A DNA stretch of 21,761 nt from an uncultured Collinsella sp. Its GTDB lineage: Bacteria > Actinomycetota > Coriobacteriia > Coriobacteriales > Coriobacteriaceae. The stretch's first letter is position 1, and the number at the start of each line of letters is the position of its first letter. Both the position numbers and the translations under genes were made by a program. Under the pieces are notes generated by a model. It saw only the letters and a list, made by a program, of their open reading frames with translations, did not search any database and was not told where the DNA came from. The stretch spans positions 1-21,761 of the forward strand of contig CATWID010000029.1 in assembly GCA_958350755.1 (NCBI GenBank), read 5' to 3'. Positions 8,411 to 15,642 of this stretch are shown in pieces.

Positions 8411-9178
8411 CTACTCGCCTGCCTTGACGACCATAGAGGCGAAGTCGGCAGCCTTGAGCGAAGCGCCGCCCACGAGGGCGCCGTCAACGTCAGGCTTGGC
8501 GACGAGCTCGGCAATGTTGCCGGGCTTAGCGGAACCACCGTACAGGACGCGGATACCGTCGGCGAGCTCCTCGCCGAACATCTCCTTGAGGGTCTCACGG
8601 ATAGCGCCGCAGACCTCCTGAGCGTCCTCGGCGGTAGCGGTCTTGCCGGTGCCGATAGCCCAGATGGGCTCGTAGGCGACGACGACCTGCTTGGGGCAGG
8701 TGATCTCAAGACCAGCAAGGCCAGCCTTGACCTGGTTCACGACGTGTTCGACATAGGTGCCAGCCTCGCGGACCTCGAGGGACTCGCCGCAGCAGAAGAC
8801 GGGAACAAGACCGGCGGCAACGAGGGCCTTGGCCTTCTTGTTCTGATCCTCGTCGGTCTCGTGGAAGTAGTCGCGACGCTCGGAGTGACCGATGATGCAG
8901 TAGGTGCAGCCAGCGGACTTGAGCATGTCGCAAGAGGACTCACCGGTGAAGGCACCCTTGGCCTCCCAGTACACGTTCTGAGCACCGAGGGCGATGGGGG
9001 CAGCCTGAATACGGTCATGAACCGTGGTGATGTCAATGGTCGGAGGGCAGACGAGCACCTCGACGCCAGCCGGAACCTCGGGCAGAGCCTGAGCCAGCTC
9101 GTCGGCGAGCTTGGCGGCCTCGGCGACGTCGTTGTTCATCTTCCAGTTACCAGCGATAAGAAGGGTGCGATTAGGCAT
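8411..9178 (-). CDS. tpiA: Triose-phosphate isomerase
   Basis: Interconverts dihydroxyacetone phosphate and glyceraldehyde 3-phosphate. The chosen start gives 255 residues beginning MPNRTLLIAGNWKMN, with catalytic Lys13, His98 in IIGHSERR and Glu170 in AYEPIWAIGTG, all in their canonical places in the TIM barrel. An upstream in-frame ATG at 9241 would add 21 residues encoded inside pgk and is not credible. The start overlaps the pgk stop by 8 bases (ATGCCTAA), so translation is coupled to pgk. Confidence 0.96.
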   Translation of the reverse strand: MPNRTLLIAGNWKMNNDVAEAAKLADELAQALPEVPAGVEVLVCPPTIDITTVHDRIQAAPIALGAQNVYWEAKGAFTGESSCDMLKSAGCTYCIIGHSERRDYFHETDEDQNKKAKALVAAGLVPVFCCGESLEVREAGTYVEHVVNQVKAGLAGLEITCPKQVVVAYEPIWAIGTGKTATAEDAQEVCGAIRETLKEMFGEELADGIRVLYGGSAKPGNIAELVAKPDVDGALVGGASLKAADFASMVVKAGE

Positions 9179-10361
9179 CGAGAAGCGCCTCCACTCCGGG
9201 CAGGGCCTTACCCTCGACGAGCTCCATGGAAGCGCCACCACCGGTGGAGATCCAGCTCATCTTGTCGGCCAGGTTGAACTTGTTGACAGCCGCGACAGAG
9301 TCGCCACCGCCGATGATCGAGGTGCAGTCGGCCTCGGCGACGGCCTCGGCGATAGCCTGGGTGCCGTGAGCGAAGTTGTCGAACTCGAAGACGCCCATGG
9401 GGCCGTTCCAGAACACGGTCTTGGCGCCCTTGACGGCCTCGGCGTAGAGCTCCTCGGTCTTGGGGCCGATGTCCATGCCCTCACGATCGTCGGGGATAGC
9501 GTCGGAAGCGACAACCTCGGGGACAGCGTCCTCGCCAAAGTGATCGGCAACGCGGTTGTCGATGGGGAGCAGGATCTTGACGCCCTTCTCCTCGGCCTTC
9601 TTGAGCATCTCGCCGGCGCGCTCGACCCAGTCCTCTTCCTTGAGGGACTGACCGACGGTCAGACCCTGAGCCAGGAAGAAGGTGTAGGCCATGCCGCCAC
9701 CGATGATCAGGGTATCAGCGGAGTCGATGAGGTGATCGAGAACGCCGATCTTGGAGGAAACCTTGGAACCGCCGACGATAGCGACGAAGGGGCGCTCGGG
9801 CTCGGCGAAGATGCCGGTCAGCGTGTCGACCTCCTTCTCGAGCAGGAAGCCGGCGACGGCAGGCAGGTAAGCGGCGGGGCCCACGACGGAACCCTGGGCG
9901 CGGTGAGCGGTGCCGAAGGCATCGAGAACGAAGACGTCACCATAGGAAGCGAGCTTCTTGGCGATCTCGGGATCGTTCTTCTTCTCACGCTTGTCAAAAC
10001 GGACGTTCTCGAGAACGAGGACCTTGCCCGGCTCGACGGCGGCAACAGCCTCAGCAGCCTTCTCGCCGTAGGTGTCGGCGACAAAGGCAACATCGAGACC
10101 AGAGAGCTCAGCGAGCTTCTTGGCGACGGGCTCGAGGGACAGCTCGGGCTGGAAGCCGGTGCCATCGGGACGGCCGAGGTGGCTCATGAGGATGACGCGA
10201 GCGTTGTGCTCAACGAGGTAGTTGATGGTGGGCAGGGCAGCCTTGATGCGGGTGGTATCGCCAACGACGCCATCCTTGATAGGCACGTTGAAGTCAACGC
10301 GGACGAGAACGCGCTTGCCGTCGACATCGATGTCGCGGACGGTCTTCTTGGTAAAGGCCAT
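9171..10361 (-). CDS. pgk: Phosphoglycerate kinase
   Basis: Makes ATP from 1,3-bisphosphoglycerate and ADP in glycolysis. The chosen start (MAFTKKTV) gives 396 residues, standard for bacterial enzymes, and has GAAAGG about 11 bases upstream. Visible motifs are the substrate-binding RVDFNVP with its following basic TRIKAALPT, HLGRPDG, GGSKVSSKIGVLD, and the nucleotide-binding C-terminal GGGDSVAAVNK. It is the first gene after the hairpin that follows gap, and its leader contains another small hairpin (10385-10407). Confidence 0.96.
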   Translation of the reverse strand: MAFTKKTVRDIDVDGKRVLVRVDFNVPIKDGVVGDTTRIKAALPTINYLVEHNARVILMSHLGRPDGTGFQPELSLEPVAKKLAELSGLDVAFVADTYGEKAAEAVAAVEPGKVLVLENVRFDKREKKNDPEIAKKLASYGDVFVLDAFGTAHRAQGSVVGPAAYLPAVAGFLLEKEVDTLTGIFAEPERPFVAIVGGSKVSSKIGVLDHLIDSADTLIIGGGMAYTFFLAQGLTVGQSLKEEDWVERAGEMLKKAEEKGVKILLPIDNRVADHFGEDAVPEVVASDAIPDDREGMDIGPKTEELYAEAVKGAKTVFWNGPMGVFEFDNFAHGTQAIAEAVAEADCTSIIGGGDSVAAVNKFNLADKMSWISTGGGASMELVEGKALPGVEALLDA

Positions 10362-10384
10362 GTTTGCTTCTACCTTTCGTACGT

Positions 10385-10407
10385 GTCTGCCTCCCATTAC
10401 GGCAGAC
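10385..10407 (-). other. Small hairpin in the pgk leader
   Basis: Arms GTCTGCC and GGCAGAC (10385-10391 and 10401-10407) enclose a 9-base loop 24 bases before the pgk start. It sits between the gap terminator and the pgk ribosome site. No known riboswitch or protein-binding element is recognised; a structural leader element is the most that can be said. Confidence 0.45.
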
Positions 10408-10415
10408 GATTTCCT

Positions 10416-10464
10416 ATAAAAAGGGCGCGACCCTAGGGTGTAAGCCCTATGAGGCCGCGCCCTT
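10416..10464 (-). terminator. Terminator or attenuator between gap and pgk
   Basis: On the minus strand a two-tier stem is visible: outer arms AAGGGCGCGG and TCGCGCCCTT, inner arms TAGGG and CCCTA around CTTACA, followed by TTTTATAG. It lies about 40 bases after the gap stop. With only 55 bases left before the pgk start, readthrough is the likely source of at least part of pgk mRNA, so gap would be made in excess. Confidence 0.85.
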
Positions 10465-10501
10465 CTTTAGACGCTCAACGAGCTATTCGCTAAAAGCTAA
10501 A

Positions 10502-11527
10502 TTAAGCAACGAACTTCTCGAAGTACTTGATGGTGCGGACCATCTGAGAGGTGTAGGAGTTCTCGTTGTCGTACCAAGAGGTGACCTGAACGAGGGTCTG
10601 GCCGTTGCCGAGGTCAGAGCACATGGTCTGAGTGGCGTCGAAGATGGAGCCGTGGGTCTCGCCGATGATGTCGGTGGAGACGATGTCGTCCTCGTTGTAA
10701 CCGAAGGTCTCGGAGATGGTGGAAGCGTAGGCCTTCATAGCGGCGTTGACCTCGTCGACGGTGACCTTCTTGTCAACGACAGCGTAGAGGTTGGTGATGG
10801 AGCCGGTCGGCGTCGGGACGCGCTGGGCGGCACCGATGAGCTTACCGTTGAGCTCGGGGAGAACCAGGCCGATAGCCTTGGCAGCACCGGTGGTGTTGGG
10901 GACGATGTTGACGGCGCAGGCGCGGCTACGACGCTTGTTGCCCTTGCGCTGCGGGCCGTCGAGCGGCATCTGGTCGCCGGTCCAGGCGTGAATGGTGGTC
11001 ATGATGCCGGACACGATGGGAGCGAAGTCGTTCAGACCCTTGGCCATCGGGGCGAGGCAGTTGGTGGTGCAGGAAGCAGCGGAGATGATGTTGTCCTCAG
11101 CGGTCAGCGTCTCGTGGTTGACGTTGTACACGATGGTGGGCAGATCGCTGCCGGCCGGAGCGGAGATGACGACCTTCTTGGCGCCAGCGTTGATGTGGGC
11201 CTGAGCCTTAGCCTTGCTGGTGTAGAAGCCGGTGCACTCGAGAACGACGTCGACGTCGAGGTCGCCCCAAGGCAGGTTGTTGGCGTCAGCCTCCTTGTAG
11301 ATCTTGATCTCCTTGCCGTCAACGGTGATGGAATCCTCGCCAGCAACGACCTCGTGATCGCGAGCGTAGTTGCCCTGCGTGGAGTCGTACTTCAGCAGGT
11401 AAGCGAGCATATCGGGAGAGGTGAGGTCGTTGATAGCGACGATCTCGGAGCCCTCATGACCGAACATCTGACGGAAAGCCAGACGACCGATGCGACCGAA
11501 GCCGTTAATAGCAACCTTTACTGCCAT
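10502..11527 (-). CDS. gap: Glyceraldehyde-3-phosphate dehydrogenase, type I
   Basis: NAD-dependent oxidation and phosphorylation of glyceraldehyde 3-phosphate in glycolysis. The chosen start (MAVKVAINGFGRIGRL, 341 residues) has GAAAGGAG about six bases upstream; 34 in-frame codons further upstream lie in the AT-rich leader and are rejected. Rossmann motif INGFGRIGR is at 7-15, Asp34 favours NAD over NADP, the catalytic cysteine is Cys153 in ASCTTNCLAP, and the partner histidine is in TTIHAWTGDQ. The phosphate-binding loop reads GPQRKGNKRRSRA, somewhat longer and more basic than most. A separate upstream region and a terminator behind it suggest that gap is transcribed both alone and with pgk-tpiA-gpmI. 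Confidence 0.96.
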   Translation of the reverse strand: MAVKVAINGFGRIGRLAFRQMFGHEGSEIVAINDLTSPDMLAYLLKYDSTQGNYARDHEVVAGEDSITVDGKEIKIYKEADANNLPWGDLDVDVVLECTGFYTSKAKAQAHINAGAKKVVISAPAGSDLPTIVYNVNHETLTAEDNIISAASCTTNCLAPMAKGLNDFAPIVSGIMTTIHAWTGDQMPLDGPQRKGNKRRSRACAVNIVPNTTGAAKAIGLVLPELNGKLIGAAQRVPTPTGSITNLYAVVDKKVTVDEVNAAMKAYASTISETFGYNEDDIVSTDIIGETHGSIFDATQTMCSDLGNGQTLVQVTSWYDNENSYTSQMVRTIKYFEKFVA

Positions 11528-11599
11528 TGTGTCTCCTTTCGTAAGGCCCCCGCAAGCTACAGCGCCCGCCGTTGAGGCCCACAAACTAACCACTCGCCT

Positions 11600-11629
11600 A
11601 ATATACCTTTTTTTTGACTTGAATTTCAC
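11600..11629 (-). promoter_or_regulatory. Probable promoter of gap
   Basis: On the minus strand GTGAAA (11624-11629) and TATATT (11600-11605) are spaced by 18 bases that include a run of eight A. The match is four and five of six to the sigma-70-type consensus. It would give a leader of about 65 bases before the gap start. The surrounding 11590-11720 is strikingly AT-rich against its neighbours, as expected for the promoter of a highly expressed gene. Confidence 0.45.
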
Positions 11630-11661
11630 GAGAATGCTCGAAATTGAAAATCAAATTTACG

Positions 11662-11675
11662 TTAAAACGTTTTAA
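11662..11675. promoter_or_regulatory. Perfect 14-base palindrome, candidate operator upstream of gap
   Basis: TTAAAACGTTTTAA is a perfect palindrome with a central CG, the form typical of LacI-family operators. It lies about 57 bases upstream of the proposed gap -10 box and 135 bases before the gap start. No regulator gene is in the window. Chance occurrence in this AT-rich stretch is possible. Confidence 0.4.
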
Positions 11676-11720
11676 AGAATAAAATAGCAGCTAAATCCGT
11701 ATATAAGTCGATACTTTAAA

Positions 11721-12650
11721 CTACCCGTTTGCTTCAATGAGCTTTTCAAGCCTCAAAACTCGATGGTAGAGGGCCGACTTCGACAAGGGAGGGTCAGCCA
11801 TCTCCCCTAAATCACGCAGCGACAGATCGGGATAGCGCTCGCGCAGGTCGCAAAAGACCGCCAAGGCATCCGGAAGCGCATCGCGAAGGCCGCGCTGCTC
11901 GAGCTCATCGATAAGCGCAAGCTGATGTTGGGCAGCACCGGCGCTTCTGGTCTGGTTGGCGAGCTCGGCGTTCACGCGACGGTTCACATCGTTCTTAACC
12001 AACTTGACCGCGCGCGCCTCCTCAATCTCGGCAACGCTGCGCTTGGCACCAATCAGCTTTAATAAATGCTCGATTTCCTCGGCGCTCTTAATGTACACGG
12101 CATATGACCCCCGCCGCGCATTAACACGAGCATGGACCCCAATCTGCCCCAACAGGTCGCAAAGCCCCTTGGCATATTGCTCGCCCTGCACCGCGATCTC
12201 CAAATGAAAATCGCCGCGTGGATCGGCCACGAAACCGCCGGCGATGAGCGCGCCGCGGATGTAGGCAAGCCTGCAGCAGGGACGGGCAACGATGTGCCGG
12301 GGAACACCGGCGACGAGCCCTCCCCTGCGGTCGAGAATGCCCAGCAGCACCAGAGCCTTGTCCAGGTCGGGTTGATCGGGCAAGGTGATGAGGTAGTTTC
12401 GAACCTTATGCAATACAGATTTACGGACGGTGAACTCCGTTTTGAGCTTAAGGATGCGATGCGTCAGTGTGATCATCGTGCGCGCGACGGCGCCCGTCTC
12501 GGTCGCGACCGTCAAACGATACCGCCCAGAGCCGGTAAGCGAGAGCGTACCGCTCACGCGCGTGAGGGCGGCAAGCGTCGACAAGTCGCAGTATTCACAT
12601 TCGGGTTCGCAGCGCGCAAGCTCGTCGCGCACCTCAGCGGTAAACGACAT
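11721..12650 (-). CDS. whiA: DNA-binding protein WhiA
   Basis: Transcription regulator of the WhiA/DUF199 family, linked to sporulation in Streptomyces and to cell division and metabolism in non-sporulating bacteria. The 309 residues start with the family N-terminus SFTAEVRDELAR, continue through the LAGLIDADG-like domain (about 90-190, including LAYIRGALIAGGFVADP) and end with the helix-turn-helix region in which LSLRDLGEMADPPLSKSALYHR is the conserved core. The start is 6 bases after the rapZ stop with only a weak ribosome site, so it is probably translationally coupled. Usually yvcK stands between rapZ and whiA; here it does not. No clear terminator is seen after it. Confidence 0.94.
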   Translation of the reverse strand: MSFTAEVRDELARCEPECEYCDLSTLAALTRVSGTLSLTGSGRYRLTVATETGAVARTMITLTHRILKLKTEFTVRKSVLHKVRNYLITLPDQPDLDKALVLLGILDRRGGLVAGVPRHIVARPCCRLAYIRGALIAGGFVADPRGDFHLEIAVQGEQYAKGLCDLLGQIGVHARVNARRGSYAVYIKSAEEIEHLLKLIGAKRSVAEIEEARAVKLVKNDVNRRVNAELANQTRSAGAAQHQLALIDELEQRGLRDALPDALAVFCDLRERYPDLSLRDLGEMADPPLSKSALYHRVLRLEKLIEANG

Positions 12651-12656
12651 GCAGGC

Positions 12657-13577
12657 CTATGCCTTCGTGTTGGCGCGCGACAGGTCGCGATGGGAAATGC
12701 TCACGTGATATTGGGCACCTTCCAAATAACGTGCCGTGGCTTCGGCAATGGCAACGCTGCGGTGCTGGCCGCCTGTACAGCCGATGGCGATAGAAAGCTG
12801 CGGCTTGCCCTCCGCGATATAGCCCGGCATCACCGTATCGAGCAGCTGTGTCCAAGCCTTCCAAAACTCCTGCGTCTTGGGATGGTCCAGAACAAAATCG
12901 GAGACCTTTTTATCGAGACCGGTCATCGTGCGCATCTCGGGATCGTAGAACGGATTAGGCAGGAAGCGGACATCGATCATAATGTCCGCCTCGACGGGCA
13001 TGCCGTGCTTAAAGCCAAACGAGAATACGTGGACGTCCATGAGCTGCTGGTCGGACAGCTCGGAAAATGCCATACGTAGCTTGTTGCGCAGCGCAGAGGT
13101 GCGCAGACGGCTCGTGTCGATAATCATATCGGCTCGGTCGCGCACGCCCTGAAGCTGCAGGCGCTCGCGCTGAATGGCATCGGCCGTAGTCTCCCCCGGC
13201 TTGGCAATGGGATGACGGCGGCGATTTTCGCTGTAGCGACGAATCAGCACCTCGTCAGAAGCTTCCAGGAACACGATGTCGCAGCTCATCTCGCGCTCTT
13301 CGAGCGCGGCGACCGCATCGAGCAACTCGTCAAACAGCCCCTGGCTACGCAAATCGCAGGTGACGGCGAGATGCCTGCCCACGCCCGTATTGATGCCGAC
13401 GAGCTCGGCAAGCTGGGCGATGAGACGCGGAGGCAGGTTATCGATGCAAAAATAGCCCATGTCCTCGAACACGTGCATGGCCTGTGTGCGGCCCGATCCG
13501 GACATTCCGGTGATGATGACGATATCGGGGATGCGCTCCGAGCGCTCCGCCGCATCCATGGCATCTCCCTTTTGCAT
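12657..13577 (-). CDS. rapZ: RNase adapter / nucleotide-binding protein RapZ
   Basis: P-loop protein of the RapZ (YvcJ) family. In E. coli RapZ senses glucosamine-6-phosphate and guides RNase E to the sRNA GlmZ; its role in actinobacteria is less clear. The N-terminal ATPase domain has GMSGSGRT as Walker A, with Arg in the usual Lys position as is common in actinobacterial RapZ, then the family motif FEDMGYFCIDNLPP. The C-terminal domain carries the highly conserved SIAIGCTGGQHRSV and HRDL. Two ATGs are each backed by a good ribosome site: 13577 (GGGAGG, 6 bases; 306 residues) and 13559 (AGGGAG, 5 bases; 300 residues). I took the longer form; either is possible. Confidence 0.93.
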   Translation of the reverse strand: MQKGDAMDAAERSERIPDIVIITGMSGSGRTQAMHVFEDMGYFCIDNLPPRLIAQLAELVGINTGVGRHLAVTCDLRSQGLFDELLDAVAALEEREMSCDIVFLEASDEVLIRRYSENRRRHPIAKPGETTADAIQRERLQLQGVRDRADMIIDTSRLRTSALRNKLRMAFSELSDQQLMDVHVFSFGFKHGMPVEADIMIDVRFLPNPFYDPEMRTMTGLDKKVSDFVLDHPKTQEFWKAWTQLLDTVMPGYIAEGKPQLSIAIGCTGGQHRSVAIAEATARYLEGAQYHVSISHRDLSRANTKA

Positions 13578-13590
13578 GTGCTGCCTCCCG

Positions 13591-13627
13591 AAAACAAGCG
13601 CGGGACCCAGCAACCCGGATCCCGCGC
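13591..13627 (-). terminator. Terminator of the nan operon
   Basis: Arms GCGCGGGA and TCCCGCGC (13598-13605 and 13620-13627) form a perfect 8-base outer stem, with further CCC/GGG pairing inside. On the minus strand TTGTTTT follows. It lies 51 bases after the nanE stop and ends just before the rapZ ribosome site, so it could also act as an attenuator in the rapZ leader. Confidence 0.75.
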
Positions 13628-13678
13628 GGTCAATTGCCTATATTGAGTATACCGCCCCGAGCGGATACGAGGTCTGTC

Positions 13679-14365
13679 TTACGCCTCAAGCGCAGCCTTG
13701 AACCAACTTGTAATACTCGTGGGGTGCGTGATGGCGGTGCCGACGACAACGGCCCAGGCGCCAGCATCGATCGCGGCGCGAGCCTCCTCGGGCGTATGCA
13801 CGCGACCCTCGCAAATGATGGGAAGGCCAGGGAATTCCTCAGTCGCCTGACGCAGGAGCGGCAGGTCGGGGCCATCGGCCATGGTGCAGTCGATGGCGGC
13901 GACGCCGTGAGAAAGCGTGGTGGATACCAGGTCAAAGCCCATATCAACAGCACGGCGAATGTCCTCGATAGTGGCACAATCCGCCATCAGGAGCACACCC
14001 TCCTCGTGCAGCGGGCGGAAGGTATCCTCGACCGTCTTGCCATCGGGGCGCGGACGATCGGTGGCGTCGATCGCCACGATATCGGCACCGGCAGCAACAC
14101 AGGCGCGAGCGTGACGCAGCGTCGGTGTGATGTAAACGCCCTCGTGCCCATCCTTCCACAGGCCGATAACAGGAACCTCACAGCGACCCTTAATGGCGGC
14201 AATGTCGGCAAGGCCCTGGCAGCGAATGGCGGCGGCGCCGCCGAGCTCGCAAGCGCGAGACATTTGCGCCATGGTCTCGGGCGTACGAAGCGGCTCGCCC
14301 ATATACGCCTGAACGCTCACGACGAGCTTGCCCTTCAGGGACTGGATCAAAGGATCGACGGTCAT
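13679..14365 (-). CDS. nanE: N-acetylmannosamine-6-phosphate 2-epimerase
   Basis: Converts ManNAc-6-phosphate to GlcNAc-6-phosphate, the step that feeds sialic acid carbon into amino-sugar metabolism. The chosen start (MTVDPLIQ) gives 228 residues, normal for NanE, with GAAAGG upstream; an in-frame ATG at 14404 would begin inside the preceding palindrome. The fold is a TIM barrel. Arg48 in AIRCQG, catalytic Lys71 in IGLWKDG, the phosphate-binding VAIDATDRPRPDG and catalytic Glu186 in IICEGR all match the family. It is the last gene of the operon, 140 bases after nanK, and is followed by a terminator. Confidence 0.93.
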   Translation of the reverse strand: MTVDPLIQSLKGKLVVSVQAYMGEPLRTPETMAQMSRACELGGAAAIRCQGLADIAAIKGRCEVPVIGLWKDGHEGVYITPTLRHARACVAAGADIVAIDATDRPRPDGKTVEDTFRPLHEEGVLLMADCATIEDIRRAVDMGFDLVSTTLSHGVAAIDCTMADGPDLPLLRQATEEFPGLPIICEGRVHTPEEARAAIDAGAWAVVVGTAITHPTSITSWFKAALEA

Positions 14366-14390
14366 GTTCGACTCAACCTTTCTCAAAACA

Positions 14391-14488
14391 GCCTTCTGAG
14401 ACACCGCACCTTGACGTTCAAACCGTCGCTCGCGTACCGAAGTACGCTTCGCTCCTCTTTCACGTCAATCTGCGGCACCTCAGAAGGC
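14391..14488. repeat. 98-base imperfect palindrome between nanK and nanE
   Basis: Outer arms GCCTTCTGAG and CTCAGAAGGC (14391-14400, 14479-14488) pair perfectly. The next tier has ACCGCA and TTGACGT on the left matching TGCGG and ACGTCAA on the right, and the centre is GCGTAC-CGAA-GTACGC. The element begins 17 bases after the nanK stop and ends shortly before the nanE ribosome site. No T run follows, so it is more likely an RNA stabiliser, processing site or mobile palindrome than an intrinsic terminator. Confidence 0.75.
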
Positions 14489-14505
14489 GCACTTGGTAGT
14501 TATGT

Positions 14506-15471
14506 TTACTTCAACGACGCAAGAAGGTGTTCGGCGGCACCGATGAGCGGAGCATCGCCCTCCAGAGAACCGATGAGGATCGGTGTGTTCTGAAGCGGAT
14601 CGAGCGCCTGGCTGGCATAGCCCTCGTGCACCGAATCCTTCCACGTCTGCGAACGCCAATCGGGACCTTGGTGAATCACGCCGCCCGAAAGCACGATGAC
14701 CTCAGGGTCCAGGATGTTAGCGAGCGAGCCCAAGCTGGCCCCCAGCGCAAAGCCGGCGTCATGGATGACCTCGGTCGCCTTTGCGTCGCCCGCACGGCAC
14801 AGGTCGTTCACATCGCGACCGACCGAAGGACGACTGGGGTCGACGCGGCCAAAACGCTCATCGTACATTCGACCAATGGAAGTGCCCGAAGCAACCGACT
14901 CCAGATGGCCGGAACGCCCGCAGGCGCAGGGAATGCCGGCGGCAGCCGAACACTCGATGTGGCCCATATGGCCAGCAGCACCATGGAAGCCCTGCATCAC
15001 GCGGCCGTTCTCGACATATGCTCCGCCGATGCCCGTACCGATGCCAAGACACAAGACGGAGAACTTGCCCTTGCCGACGCCCCAGTGGGCCTCGCCCAGA
15101 GCATGAGCCTGCACGTCGCCTACAACGGCAACGGGAAGACCGAGGTCCTCGCGCAGACGCGGCCCCAACTGAACGCCGGACCAACCGGGCATAATCTCGT
15201 TGGCATACGCGATGGCGCCCGTCTTGGGATCGACGACGCCGGCGGCACCGATACCGACGCCAAGGACCTCGACATCGGGATTCGCCTCGAGAGCAGCCTT
15301 GATGGACGCCTCGATACGCTGGAAGACGGCCTCGCCGCCCTCCTGGGCCTCGGTAGGAACCTCGGCCTCAAAAACGGGATGGGGCACGCTGCCGTCAGCC
15401 GGGTACTCCATGATGGCAGTCGCGATCTTAGTTCCGCCGATATCGACAGAGCAGACGTACTTGTTCTCCAT
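14506..15471 (-). CDS. nanK: N-acetylmannosamine kinase, ROK family
   Basis: Phosphorylates ManNAc at O6 with ATP, between the lyase and NanE. The 321 residues begin with the ROK phosphate-binding motif DIGGTK (10-15). Asp119 in VVGDVQAHALGE is the expected catalytic base, and the GIGTGIGGA loop follows. The zinc region has His168/His171 in GHMGHIE and CACGRSGHLE (Cys182, Cys184), where His189 stands in the place of the third cysteine of the usual GC(L/V)E. The start has AAGGAGAG about six bases upstream. The specificity for ManNAc over glucose is inferred from its neighbours; ROK members are hard to tell apart by motif alone. Confidence 0.85.
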   Translation of the reverse strand: MENKYVCSVDIGGTKIATAIMEYPADGSVPHPVFEAEVPTEAQEGGEAVFQRIEASIKAALEANPDVEVLGVGIGAAGVVDPKTGAIAYANEIMPGWSGVQLGPRLREDLGLPVAVVGDVQAHALGEAHWGVGKGKFSVLCLGIGTGIGGAYVENGRVMQGFHGAAGHMGHIECSAAAGIPCACGRSGHLESVASGTSIGRMYDERFGRVDPSRPSVGRDVNDLCRAGDAKATEVIHDAGFALGASLGSLANILDPEVIVLSGGVIHQGPDWRSQTWKDSVHEGYASQALDPLQNTPILIGSLEGDAPLIGAAEHLLASLK

Positions 15472-15544
15472 GTCGCTCTCCTTAGGAGATAAATAACAAC
15501 TACAGGAAATGAAGGCGGTGTTATCGCCGCAACTTGGTAAAGGT

Positions 15545-15639
15545 TTCCCAGGTGCCCGAGGTTGGGGTGAAAGTGGTCGGGCGTTGACCTAATGGGTCAC
15601 GCCCGACCACTTGAGCCCCAAGATCGGGTGCCTGGGGAA
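15545..15639. repeat. 95-base imperfect palindrome between lyase and nanK genes
   Basis: The core arms AAGTGGTCGGGCG and CGCCCGACCACTT are perfect 13-base inverted copies around a short GACC/GGTC-closed loop near 15590. Outer tiers pair GGTTGGGGTG with the GGGGCT/CCCCAAG side, and the ends TTCCCAGGTGCCCGA pair with TCGGGTGCCTGGGGAA. It begins 3 bases after the lyase stop. No T run follows on the minus strand. It shares architecture, not sequence, with the elements at 59-194 and 14391-14488. Confidence 0.8.
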
Positions 15640-15642
15640 GCT

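Noticed and set aside
6810..8621. 603-codon plus-strand open frame opposite gpmI
   Set aside because: Low-complexity Leu/Val/Gly/His-rich product without motifs; gpmI on the minus strand has all catalytic residues.
12657..13577. Arg for Lys in the RapZ Walker A motif as an unusual mutation
   Set aside because: As far as I recall, actinobacterial RapZ proteins commonly have Arg here, so it is a lineage feature rather than an oddity.
13646..13651. TATACT on the minus strand as a rapZ promoter -10 box
   Set aside because: No hexamer at 15-19 bases upstream resembles a -35 box; the nearest (AAGACA) is 23 bases away.
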